A stretch of DNA of 64,000 nucleotides from Porphyra umbilicalis (Eukaryota > Rhodophyta > Bangiophyceae > Bangiales > Bangiaceae), in the NCBI GenBank assembly GCA_002049455.2, contig KV918761.1, positions 744,001 through 808,000 on the forward strand, given 5' to 3'. The notes under the pieces were generated by a model. The model was not told where the DNA came from. It did no database searches and saw only the letters and a list, made by a program, of their open reading frames with translations. Of the stretch, positions 10,157 through 21,076 are shown piece after piece. A program made the position numbers and the translations under genes. How positions within the stretch are numbered: the first letter of the stretch is position 1; each line of letters begins with the position of its first letter.

Positions 10157-11080
10157 ATGCCCATAGGCCTTTTCAGCTGTCGTCAAACGCCGTCAGGGGG
10201 GGCTTATTGGTGTTTTGAGAGGGCGACGGCAGCACCCAGGGCGGCCACATGGACCAACCAGTGTGGCCTTTGCCTCGTTTCGGGCCCCTGCGGGACCGGG
10301 TCGCGGACAGCCGACCCGCCGTCGCTTGTCCGCCTGAAACGGGGACCCCGCCCCCGCGCGTGCAGTGCGGTGGTGCGCGCCTGGCACCGCCGATTCAGAC
10401 GGAACAACAGCCGGGCGTGTGTGCAACGCCAACAGGGGCCCTCAGATGCACGCACGCGAGGGCGGGGGGTGGCTGGCCATGCCAGGGGTGGCCCCCCCCC
10501 CCACTTGGCACCCGTGGGCCACGCCCCCACCCCACGGATGTCCAGCGCATGGTGGACGATGGATGGCCTCGTTGCGGGCCCCCGCCGAGCCGAGGCCATA
10601 AGGGCGGGGGGGCCCCCACAGTGCCACCAACTCGCACCCGCGACGGTGCTCGCGCCGCACTTGGGGGCGAAACCCACCGGCGGCCGCGGCGCGCGCCCGC
10701 CCGACCCGTTTTCTCAGCGCCGCCCCGCCGTCGTGGCACCTGTCTGCACCTCCCCCCCGCGCTTTGGCGCCACCGCTCCTTCCTCTTGGCCGGGCTCCTC
10801 CCTCTTGGCCAGGCGGAGGCCTGTAGGTCAGCGGCCGATTGCCCGCGCGTGTCAAGAGCACCCGGTGCGACGGCGTCGTCGGCCACGGCAACGGGGTCCA
10901 ATCTCCGTCGCCCCGCATCTCCCGGCGTGCCTCCTTGATTCGGTCGTCTTGCCGGCGGCCTACCCCCCCCCCCCCCCGGCCCCCCCCCGCGCCCCCAAAC
11001 GACGGCGCTCTTCTCCTTCCCTCCGCCCTTCCCACGCCCGTGGCTCGTCGCGGGCGTGAGTGCGCACGCCGCTGTGCGCA
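10157..11080. other. No gene recognised
   Basis: Open frames here are compositional. The 3' part, ending in C-runs near 10968-10988, is the likely 5' flank of the membrane-protein gene. Confidence 0.4.
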
Positions 11081-11202
11081 ATGGCCGTCGACCACCATGA
11101 GAGACCCGTGGTGGCGGCGGCCGCCGCTGCCCCCCCCCCCGGCACACGGTGCTCCCCCCCGTGCCTGCCCCCCCCCACCTGGCGCAGCTTCTCGCCGCCC
11201 TC

Positions 11203-12186
11203 ATGTCTGGGCGGCGCCCCCCATCCCTCCGCACCGCCGCGCCCGCCCTTGCCACCGCCACGGCGGTGCTCTTGACCGCCGCGACGCTCCCGCCGACCGT
11301 CATTACGTGGGCGGCGCGGCCCGCGTCGTCACGCGATTCGTACCTCCCGCTGCTCGTCGACTCGCTGGCCGTTGCCGGGCGGCCCGAGTGGCTCCTTGCC
11401 GTGTGCGCGGGCGGGTCGGCCACCCTCTGCCTGCTCCTCACGGCGGTGGCCATGGGCGGTGGCTGGCGGCCCGTGTCGGCGGGGGAGGCGGAGCCGGCGC
11501 CCGCGCCGCCGGCGCCGACCAAGGCGGTTGCGCTCGCGCTGCTCGCCACGTACGCGCTGCTGGGAGTGTGGGTGACGGGGGGGGTGTCGGCGGGCGCCGC
11601 CGCCGCGTGGGCGGCGGCGGCCGTGTGGGCCGCCTGCGCCCTCTCCTTGTCGGTGACGTTTGTGCACCTGCAGGCGCACCTCGACCGCCTGTCGGCGGTG
11701 GACAAGGACGAGGAGGCGCTCGCCGATGAGGAGGCGCCGGCGGTGACGTTGGCGGCCGTTGGGGCGTCTGGTGCGGCGCCGCCGCCGCCGCCGGCCCCCT
11801 CCAAGGTGGAGGCGCTCAAGGTGCTTGCCGTGCGCAAGCTCCGCCCCGCCTGCGTGTCGGGCATGTGGGTGGCGGTGGGCAAGACGGGCGCGCTCGCCGC
11901 CCTCACCTCCACCGCCGGCATTATGCGGTTTGGGTGGGTGCGGCTCGCCCTGTGGACGGCCCGCGCGTCGGCCGAGTACACCGCCGTCTTTTTCGGGGTG
12001 GTGGTCCTCGCGCTGCTCGCCGCCGACTTGCGGTTGCTCGCGCAGGGGGCGGGCGGCGACTCGGGCACCGAGGCGGCTCGGCGGGCCGGCCGGCGGATCG
12101 CCAAGGTGGACGGGGAGGCGGGCGGTGCCACAGGTGGGGGGGAGGCTGCAGAGGAGGAGGCGATGCGGCTCGCCGTGTGGAGGTGA
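11203..12186 (+). CDS. Six-TM membrane protein, possibly Frag1/DRAM/Sfk1-like
   Basis: A polytopic membrane protein of at least 327 residues. Hydrophobic segments in order: APALATATAVLLTAATLPPT; WLLAVCAGGSATLCLLLTAV; AVALALLATYALLGVWVTGG; AAAVWAACALSLSVTFVHLQ; ACVSGMWVAVGKTGALAALT; and EYTAVFFGVVVLALLAADLR. A charged, proline-rich cytosolic-type loop (DKDEEALADEEAP, then PPPPPAPSK) separates TM4 and TM5, and the tail is Glu-rich. The last helix, preceded by ARASAE and ending in DLR, together with six helices overall, recalls the Frag1/DRAM/Sfk1 family, but the match is loose. The start given is the first in-frame ATG. An ATG at 11081 (MAVDHHERPVVAAAAAA), one frame away, would add a better N-terminus if the C-run at about 11130-11140 is one base off. 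Confidence 0.6.
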   Translation: MSGRRPPSLRTAAPALATATAVLLTAATLPPTVITWAARPASSRDSYLPLLVDSLAVAGRPEWLLAVCAGGSATLCLLLTAVAMGGGWRPVSAGEAEPAPAPPAPTKAVALALLATYALLGVWVTGGVSAGAAAAWAAAAVWAACALSLSVTFVHLQAHLDRLSAVDKDEEALADEEAPAVTLAAVGASGAAPPPPPAPSKVEALKVLAVRKLRPACVSGMWVAVGKTGALAALTSTAGIMRFGWVRLALWTARASAEYTAVFFGVVVLALLAADLRLLAQGAGGDSGTEAARRAGRRIAKVDGEAGGATGGGEAAEEEAMRLAVWR

Positions 12187-13021
12187 GGAGTGGCGGCGCG
12201 ACGAGGCTGTCTGCGTGCGCGCGCCGCGGAGTGGTGACGGCCGACAGGTGGCCGCGGGAAGCGGGTTTCCGCCGCCGCCGGTGTGGCCCGTGCGTCGGGC
12301 ATGACGGAGCTGCGCGGCGGCTGCTGCGTGCGCACTTGCAACTGCGTGCGCGCTTGCAAGCCGCCGATGGTTTGCGGTGGCCTGCTCGCGCGCCACCTGC
12401 GGGGGCACCTCGGAGTGGCAGGCCCGCGACGGCCACCCTCTGGATGATGTGCCCTGTGCGTGCCCAGGGGTGGCCTCTTTGTGCTTCGCCACGCACACTC
12501 GACGCGCATGTGGCGTGTGGTGCCGCGCCTCTGCCGCTATAACTGTACATAGCCTGGACGCGCGGCGGATGCGATCATCCTGTCTTTTGTTCTCGCGGCG
12601 GTGACGGTCTCTGCTAGTGCTTTTCGTGCACTGTGGGTCCCTGCGTCTGCGACACGGATGCACATATCCCATGGTCCGCGCAGCCGCCGCCTGACTCTGT
12701 TTTTCCATGTTGCTTCTTTTCGTATGTGGGCGCATAACTTGTGACAGCGCCCCGTTGTCAAGAGTAAGAGCAATAAAACCATCACGCTGTCCCCACTGTG
12801 TTTCTCTCTCGGGCGGCGTTCAGTGGTCCAGTTGGTGTGCCCGCCACCCGCCGTGCAGGGCGCACCTGGACGGCAGTGGATGGCACACTGGGCGGGAACG
12901 GGTATTTACGTTCCGCGGCTGCGGACGTCGCGGATGGTGGCCGTTTTTGACACTGTCACCTTTTCTCTCAGAACGCTCGTGGTTGGCTCGTTACGGATGG
13001 CTGGAGCTCGGGCAGGAGATC
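12187..13021. other. Intergenic; 3' flank of the membrane-protein gene
   Basis: No gene recognised. A plus-strand AATAAA occurs in GAGCAATAAAACC near 12770, but it is almost 600 bp from the upstream stop codon, so its use as a polyadenylation signal is uncertain. Confidence 0.35.
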
Positions 13022-15786
13022 GAGGCGAGAAAAAGCCAGCCTTGACTCCTGGACGTTTTGCGGTCAAGGAGGGTTGACCGCAGGGGTGGCGGGATAAATA
13101 TGTAATGTCATTGCTACAACTCCATAAAGGACTTGATGTGCCATGCTCGATTGCGCTACATGAATATGGATTCGGGAAGTTTGTCACCTCTGTCATGGGT
13201 GGCTTCTACAGTTGCCGGCCAGCACTGTTACGTTGCGGGCCCTCAGCAATGCGCGGGCCGCTGCCACGTTGGCCAATCTGCCATCTGACCGATTGCGCTG
13301 TCAGGTGGCCGGCCACCACGGCCTTTGAGGTCCCTGTCGTCAGCTGTGGCCGCGGGGGAAACCTGAAGGGGTGGCAACGGCGGTGGGGGGAGGCAGCAGC
13401 GGAGAGGGGGGACAGCAACCGTGGGTAGAGGCCGCTGTAGGTGGGAACGGCAGCGTGATGCGGCGGGGTAGCGCGGTGGGGGGGCGAGAAGCGGTAGTGG
13501 GAGGTGGCAGCGCGGTGGGGGGAGGGGGAGGGGCAGCGCGGTGGGGGCGGAGGGCAGTGCGAGTGGGAGGATGAAGCGCAATCTGGAAGGCGCACAGCGG
13601 TGGGGAGGGGGGGCAGCGCAGCAGCGGGGGGGGTAGCGCGCTTGGGGGGGGGGTAACGCGGTGGGGGGGGACAGCCGCAATGGGAGGAGGCAGCGCGATG
13701 GGGGGGGAAGCAGGGCAGCGGTAGGGGCAGGGCAGCGGTAGGGGCAGGGGCAGCGGCAGGGGGGTCGCAGCGGTAATAGGAGGAGGCAGCGCGATGGGGG
13801 GGGGGGGAAAGGGCGGTGGGGGAGGGGACAGCGGTGGGGCAGGGGGCAGCAGTGGGGGGGGGTGGCAGCGGTGGGGGGGGCGGCAGCAGTGGGGAGGATG
13901 GCGTCAGTGGGAGGGGTGCCAGCAGTGCCGGGGTGTAAAGATCCAGTGCACAGCTCCACCAACACTGGCCAATCCAGTGAATCGCGTGCTCTCACTGACA
14001 CTGTCTAATCCAGTGCATTGCGCGTCTGCGCTTCTGTACCTGCCTACAGCTGTTCCCCATGGCTTTTTCTCAGAAAAAACATCATTGCGTGTCTGCTATA
14101 TTGCCATCTATGCTCTTTTTCAGCTTTAGTGCGAGTCTGGTACGACCTGGTGACCACGCACCACTCCGCTGCCATCTTGTCCCAGATGCGGGAGCAACGA
14201 GCACGTCAGAGCCGAAGATGAGCAGAACACAACATTTTCTGAGAGCACGGTGACTGGTTCTTTGAAGGGTGCTGCGAATGGCATTGTGAGTCGTTAAGCG
14301 TGCAAACGCTTTCTTCATGTCGTTTCCGCCCAACCAATGTCACAGCGGCCAAGACTGCCACCACCTCCCAGCAGCGCCCTACTTGAGAGCTGGCCACTTC
14401 TCTGCCTGTGTTGCCATCAACACGCCCTAGACACCTTATGGAACCCAAAATACTGCTCTTGTACAGACGTAGGATGCATGCAGCACGCAGTGCGTTTTCA
14501 GCCAACCTAGGGACCATCACATCGTGTCCACGCATCTCCTGCCGAGGTCGCAAGCTGAAAGACCACTCACCACCTTACCTGACAGCCCATAGATGTCCTC
14601 GGCTCGCGCATCTACAGCCTATGAACCCCCTAAGTGTAGGTGTACCGCCATTGCACGCTGATGCCTTCTAGCTATAGATGGCCATCAACTGCCCATGCGG
14701 GTGAGTATATAGCTTTACCAGGACCGTATACACCCATGTAGCTTCACGGCAGGCGTCAACACCACAGCAGCCACCGGAAAAAAGGAAAAACGAGGCCGGT
14801 AGGTGGCGGTCAGGGCAGCGGGAGGCGTGCAGAGAGGCGGGCCCCACGGGCAGCCCTATCACCCCCCGACGCCAACAGCCCCCCCTACCGGCTGTCCCTC
14901 TCACCCGCCACCTCCGCCACCAGCTGCCTTCGCCGCTAGATGCCCCCCCTGTCGGCTGCCGCAGCCGCTGGCCGCCCCAGCCGCCGACCGTGCCAGCCGA
15001 CGGCCGCCTCCCCCGCCGCCACTGGCCGTCACTGCAGCCAGCCGTCACAGCCGCCTGCAGCCCCCCGCGTCTAGATGGGGGCGGGGAGCTGTGCAGGGAC
15101 GCGGTGGGTGGCGGAGCGCCGCGGGACCGGTGGCACTGTGCGGCGCGGCGGGGCGGGGGCAGTGACCGCACGCACTGCCAGCCCCCTGTGGCGGGAGGAG
15201 TGTGAAAGTGGGGGCGTGAGGCAGAGGGGAGAGGGGGTGGAAGCAGGGAAAGGGGGGGGGGCAGGGGGGGGGGGCACGAAAGGCGAGGGAGCGGCGCAGG
15301 GGCGACGCGCCGCGGTGGGGTGGTGCCCGCTCGCATTACCGGCCCCCCAGGGTGGGGGGAGAGCCGGAAGGGGATCCTGGAACAGGGGAGGCAGGAGGAG
15401 GTTGACGGTAGGGCAGGGGAGGCGGCAGGCGTGGGGGGGGGGGGGCGACGGAGGGAGGGGCGGCGACGTAGGGGGGTGGCGCCCCCCCCCCCCGGGTGGC
15501 GTGGCGGCTGCCGCTGCGGGCGGCGGGCCGGGCGGCCGCCCGGCGCCCCCCCCCCCACCTGCAGCGTGGCAGCCGCCGGCTGTGCGAGGCAGGCCGGGCG
15601 GTCGCGTGCTACGGAGAAGCCCCGCGATCCAGGGACAGTATCAGAGCACCCCGGCAGGCGGGCGAGCATCGGGGGGCCGTGGGACAGCTGGACGGCGGAG
15701 CGTGACGTGGCAGGACCGTGCATGATGCGGCACCGAGCGTGAAAGCCGCAACCACAACATTGGAAGGAAATGCGAGAGTAAAAAGA
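13022..15786 (+). repeat. Arm A of a 2.77-kb near-perfect inverted repeat
   Basis: This arm is the reverse complement of 17294-20060, with only a few substitutions and homopolymer-length differences visible (2,765 against 2,767 bp). The boundaries are sharp: homology begins at GAGGCGAGAAAAAGCC and ends in GAGAGTAAAAAGA. Inside are a G-rich minisatellite-like block (about 13370-13920, GGTGGGG units), a more balanced central part (13930-14790) and a second GC-rich block (14800-15720). Open frames are compositional and duplicated antisense in the other arm; no transposase or other protein is recognised. It could be a large non-autonomous element or one arm of a recent inverted duplication. Confidence 0.85.
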
Positions 15787-17072
15787 ACAAGTTGGTCCCC
15801 CAGGGCAGGGACCAGGTAGCGAAGCTTCCACTTTTCGTGAGAACACAGACACACAGTTTGGGAAAAAGCCAGTAGTCACCAGTGCGCATCCACCAGTTCT
15901 TGACCATCGATCAGATTGACTTGGAGATAGCCTCACAGGACAGATCTCGATGAGCTGAGTCGAACGGTGTGTCCAACTCCAAAATAACGTTTGCTCAAAC
16001 AATATGGATTCTATCCTAAGGCGCCAAATGTGTTTCCCGTCACACGAGCGAGTGCTTCACCCATTCTACAAATATTGTTGGGATGACTGACAGAGCAATT
16101 AACTTATCATGTGATGCAGTATTCAGCAAAATGGTTGTACATCGGGGGTGCGTCTGTTTTCGATGCTGCCATAGAATTCCGAGCTTCAGCACTGTAATGA
16201 GGCCTTTCGTTCTGCTCCTTCACTCCTCTGACCACGACGTCGTTGGGTCCCTTTCCTCTTTCCCAGTTGTTGTTGTGTCCCTTTGTCTTCTCCAGTTAAA
16301 GCGTCCCCATTGTCGGTCCCCATTTGGTATCTTCATCTTTGTCGTATTATTCTCAGCACAAAGAAATGGTCAGCAAGGCAGACAAGCGCAGCACCCGGCG
16401 CGCCGCCACACGCAGGGGGAGGTCGGCAGCAGAGGCGATCAGATGCCTCAAGAAAAGAAGAACAGAAGAGTAAACAACCCGGCTGGGGCTCGGGGCGGGG
16501 ACGGGGAAGGACGAGGAACACATTGAAGAAAAAACGTACCTGAGTGCAGCGCAACGTGCATGGTGTGCGGAGGGGGGGAAGGGGGGGGGGAAAGAAATGG
16601 GCGGATGCGGCGCGCGGGGGCAAAGAAAGGGGCGGATGTGGCGAGCGCGTCCAAGAGAGAGCACGGTGGTGCGGTGACGACGATGGAGGGGTGCTGTGAA
16701 AGGCCCGACGCAGGGGCGAGATGGCGAGACGACGGAAGAGGGCGGAGACGCGGTGCTGATATGGCCGCAAAGATGCGCGCTGCTGACCATTTCGGGGCTC
16801 TTGTGTGGAGTACAGTGGGGGTTCCAGGAAGGCATCTGTAAACGCTTTTGGAGGAAGCTGTAATCGCTCGCATGTGTAATCCTTCTGGACCAGAGCGATC
16901 GTAGGCCATCGAATGCTGAAACGTGGATACGCGTGATTGGGCGTACAGATGGGATCATCCAATCACATGGCCTAGAGGGTGACCATCAAACAGACCAGGG
17001 CCATCAATTTCATGCAACGTGGCTGCCTAAGCGTTGAGAACGCGAATGGATCCCTACTAGAAGCTTCGCTAA
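15787..17072. other. Spacer between the inverted arms
   Basis: About 1.3 kb of lower-GC single-copy sequence separating arm A from the right-hand composite. No protein family is recognised. Its loss or gain would decide whether the arms can extrude as a cruciform. Confidence 0.4.
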
Positions 17073-17293
17073 CAAGTGGGAAAATACCAGCCTTGACTTC
17101 TGCGGCCCAGAAATCAACCCTCAGAAATCAACCCCCCCCCACTGACGCCTGCGTCCACATGCCTTGCCTGGGTGCCTTCGAGGGCCCTTACAGAAGGACG
17201 TCGAGCTCCTGACATAAGTTAACACGGCCTCGGGGACTGTCTTCCATGCATGTACTGGACCAACTCAATGCTTCTCAAGCAGGCATCGTTTGA
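17073..17293 (+). repeat. Repeat B: left inverted flank of arm A'
   Basis: 221 bp from CAAGTGGGAAAATACCAG to TTTGATCT, repeated inverted at 20061-20288. The two B copies tightly enclose arm A', like terminal inverted repeats of a 3.2-kb element. The motif CCAGCCTTGACT near its outer end also occurs near the outer end of arm A (about 13036), hinting at related termini. Confidence 0.8.
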
Positions 17294-20060
17294 TCTTTTT
17301 ACTCTCGCATTTCCTTCCAATGTTGTGGTTGCGGCTTTCACGCTCGGTGCCGCATCATGCACGGTCCTGCCACGTCACGCTCCGCCGTCCAGCTGTCCCA
17401 CGGCCCCCCGATGCTCGCCCGCCTGCCGGGGTGCTCTGATACTGTCCCTGGATCGCGGGGCTTCTCCGTAGCACGCGACCGCCCGGCCTGCCTCGCACAG
17501 CCGGCGGCTGCCACGCTGCAGGTGGGGGGGGGGGCGCCGGGCGGCCGCCCGGCCCGCCGCCCGCAGCGGCAGCCGCCACGCCACCCGGGGGGGGGGGGGC
17601 GCCACCCCCCTACGTCGCCGCCCCTCCCTCCGTCGCCCCCCCCCCCCACGCCTGCCGCCTCCCCTGCCCTACCGTCAACCTCCTCCTGCCTCCCCTGTTC
17701 CAGGATCCCCTTCCGGCTCTCCCCCCACCCTGGGGGGCCGGTAATGCGAGCGGGCACCACCCCACCGCGGCGCGTCGCCCCTGCGCCGCTCCCTCGCCTT
17801 TCGTGCCCCCCCCCCTGCCCCCCCCCCTTTCCCTGCTTCCACCCCCTCTCCCCTCTGCCTCACGCCCCCACTTTCACACTCCTCCCGCCACAGGGGGCTG
17901 GCAGTGCGTGCGGTCACTGCCCCCGCCCCGCCGCGCCGCACAGTGCCACCGGTCCCGCGGCGCTCCGCCACCCACCGCGTCCCTGCACAGCTCCCCGCCC
18001 CCATCTAGACGCGGGGGGCTGCAGGCGGCTGTGACGGCTGGCTGCAGTGACGGCCAGTGGCGGCGGGGGAGGCGGCCGTCGGCTGGCACGGTCGGCGGCT
18101 GGGGCGGCCAGCGGCTGCGGCAGCCGACAGGGGGGGCATCTAGCGGCGAAGGCAGCTGGTGGCGGAGGTGGCGGGTGAGAGGGACAGCCGGTAGGGGGGG
18201 CTGTTGGCGTCGGGGGGTGATAGGGCTGCCCGTGGGGCCCGCCTCTCTGCACGCCTCCCGCTGCCCTGACCGCCACCTACCGGCCTCGTTTTTCCTTTTT
18301 TCCGGTGGCTGCTGTGGTGTTGACGCCTGCCGTGAAGCTACATGGGTGTATACGGTCCTGGTAAAGCTATATACTCACCCGCATGGGCAGTTGATGGCCA
18401 TCTATAGCTAGAAGGCATCAGCGTGCAATGGCGGTACACCTACACTTAGGGGGTTCATAGGCTGTAGATGCGCGAGCCGAGGACATCTATGGGCTGTCAG
18501 GTAAGGTGGTGAGTGGTCTTTCAGCTTGCGACCTCGGCAGGAGATGCGTGGACACGATGTGATGGTCCCTAGGTTGGCTGAAAACGCACTGCGTGCTGCA
18601 TGCATCCTACGTCTGTACAAGAGCAGTATTTTGGGTTCCATAAGGTGTCTAGGGCGTGTTGATGGCAACACAGGCAGAGAAGTGGCCAGCTCTCAAGTAG
18701 GGCGCTGCTGGGAGGTGGTGGCAGTCTTGGCCGCTGTGACATTGGTTGGGCGGAAACGACATGAAGAAAGCGTTTGCACGCTTAACGACTCACAATGCCA
18801 TTCGCAGCACCCTTCAAAGAACCAGTCACCGTGCTCTCAGAAAATGTTGTGTTCTGCTCATCTTCGGCTCTGACGTGCTCGTTGCTCCCGCATCTGGGAC
18901 AAGATGGCAGCGGAGTGGTGCGTGGTCACCAGGTCGTACCAGACTCGCACTAAAGCTGAAAAAGAGCATAGATGGCAATATAGCAGACACGCAATGATGT
19001 TTTTTCTGAGAAAAAGCCATGGGGAACAGCTGTAGGCAGGTACAGAAGCGCAGACGCGCAATGCACTGGATTAGACAGTGTCAGTGAGAGCACGCGATTC
19101 ACTGGATTGGCCAGTGTTGGTGGAGCTGTGCACTGGATCTTTACACCCCGGCACTGCTGGCACCCCTCCCACTGACGCCATCCTCCCCACTGCTGCCGCC
19201 CCCCCCACCGCTGCCACCCCCCCCCACTGCTGCCCCCTGCCCCACCGCTGTCCCCTCCCCCACCGCCCTTTCCCCCCCCCCCCATCGCGCTGCCTCCTCC
19301 TATTACCGCTGCGACCCCCCTGCCGCTGCCCCTGCCCCTACCGCTGCCCTGCCCCTACCGCTGCCCTGCTTCCCCCCCCCATCGCGCTGCCTCCTCCCAT
19401 TGCGGCTGTCCCCCCCCCACCGCGTTACCCCCCCCCCCAAGCGCGCTACCCCCCCCGCTGCTGCGCTGCCCCCCCTCCCCACCGCTGTGCGCCTTCCAGA
19501 TTGCGCTTCATCCTCCCACTCGCACTGCCCTCCGCCCCCACCGCGCTGCCCCTCCCCCTCCCCCCACCGCGCTGCCACCTCCCACTACCGCTTCTCGCCC
19601 CCCCACCGCGCTACCCCGCCGCATCACGCTGCCGTTCCCACCTACAGCGGCCTCTACCCACGGTTGCTGTCCCCCCTCTCCGCTGCTGCCTCCCCCCACC
19701 GCCGTTGCCACCCCTTCAGGTTTCCCCCGCGGCCACAGCTGACGACAGGGACCTCAAAGGCCGTGGTGGCCGGCCACCTGACAGCGCAATCGGTCAGATG
19801 GCAGATTGGCCAACGTGGCAGCGGCCCGCGCATTGCTGAGGGCCCGCAACGTAACAGTGCTGGCCGGCAACTGTAGAAGCCACCCATGACAGAGGTGACA
19901 AACTTCCCGAATCCATATTCATGTAGCGCAATCGAGCATGGCACATCAAGTCCTTTATGGAGTTGTAGCAATGACATTACATATTTATCCCGCCACCCCT
20001 GCGGTCAACCCTCCTTGACCGCAAAACGTCCAGGAGTCAAGGCTGGCTTTTTCTCGCCTC
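17294..20060 (-). repeat. Arm A' of the 2.77-kb inverted repeat
   Basis: Reverse complement of 13022-15786. Differences include single-base length changes in C-runs (for example around 17593-17602 and 19371-19440) that shift the frames of the antisense reading, consistent with slippage or consensus error. It is flanked on both sides by repeat B. Confidence 0.85.
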
Positions 20061-20288
20061 AAAAAGAACAAACGATGCCTGCTTGAGAAGCATTGAGTTG
20101 GTCCAGTACATGCATGGAAGACAGTCCCCGAGGCCGTGTTAACTTCTGTCAGGAGCTCGACGTCCTTCTGTAAGGGCCCTCGAAGGCACCCAGGCAAGGC
20201 ATGTGGACGCAGGCGTCAGTGGGGGGGGGTTGATTTCTGAGGGTTGATTTCTGGGCCGCAGAAGTCAAGGCTGGTATTTTCCCACTTG
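20061..20288 (-). repeat. Repeat B': right inverted flank of arm A'
   Basis: 228-bp inverted copy of 17073-17293, ending CCCACTTG at 20288. No obvious target-site duplication is visible outside the B pair (CGCTAA on the left, AGGAGA on the right). Confidence 0.8.
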
Positions 20289-20332
20289 AGGAGATCGACT
20301 GGCACAGTGGAAGACAGGATAAATCTGATGGG

Positions 20333-20393
20333 GGCCGTTGCATGCAACGGCCGACCTGGTTCGAACGCTGCATGCAGCGTTCGAACCAGGTCG
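20333..20393. repeat. Two abutting perfect palindromes
   Basis: GGCCGTTGCATGCAACGGCC (20333-20352) is a perfect 20-bp palindrome. It shares its last base with a perfect 42-bp palindrome (20352-20393) that starts CGACCTGGTTCGAACGC and is centred on GCATGC. Both are centred on GCATGC. They lie 45 bp beyond repeat B'. Confidence 0.9.
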
Positions 20394-21076
20394 AGATTTA
20401 CATTTCATGGAAGGACTTGTCATCAACGAGGAAATTTAAAAAAGATTTTCCGCCACGATCATGAGCGAGTGTCGGCTCCCTTCGAAGCGCCGCTCGCTGC
20501 TGACGCTGACAACCGCGGGATCCTCGGTAGCACGACGCCTCGGGGTCACTGGGGCCCCTGCGTCCTCGGCAGGTCCTGCTCGACTACTGTGGTGGGCTTT
20601 AGGCATGGCGTTGGCTTTGAGCTTACTGTGTTGCCTGCGGGCCGGCCGATGTCCGGGCGGACGCGCCCCTCCGTGATTCGAGCGTGGCGGCAGCTCCCGT
20701 TCTGGCCCTGCCCCGGATGCACGGCTACCGCAGACGCTGGCCGGGGCAGCCGACTACGCAAGCCAATACCCCTCGTTGCAGGTGAGCTCCCCACGCACGG
20801 GCTGCTGTTCGCGTTGGGAGTGTAGCGCCGTCGGCGGCTGTCGGCGGCGGTCTACCCTCGTAGCTGTCCCGCACGCTCGCTTCAGGCCTGCATGTTCCCC
20901 CTCCCTTCCATCTCCTGTCTCGGCCGTGTCCCAGTCCGTGACACCGGCACCGCGGCCACGAGCAAACGGGTCTGAGTTTGCCCATCCTCCCCCACTCATT
21001 TCCTCTTCCTTCAGCCCCTGCCATCCCCTCGTCTTGTGTCCACTCGCACATCCTCTGCCCCTTTGCAAGCAGCGTG
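20394..21076. other. 5' flank of the first GT90 gene
   Basis: No gene recognised. Pyrimidine-rich stretches (for example CTTCCATCTCC, TCCTCTTCCTTC) precede the start codon and may be the 5' UTR or core promoter. No TATA box is evident. Confidence 0.4.

Noticed and set aside
13243-19839. Proline/alanine-rich frames of about 250 codons in both inverted arms as a duplicated gene
   Set aside because: They derive from C/G-run minisatellite, and the two copies differ by frame shifts in homopolymers, so no reading frame is conserved.
20352-20393. tRNA-like GTTCGAA motif near 20360 and 20380
   Set aside because: It arises from the 42-bp palindrome; no acceptor, D- or anticodon arms fit around it.
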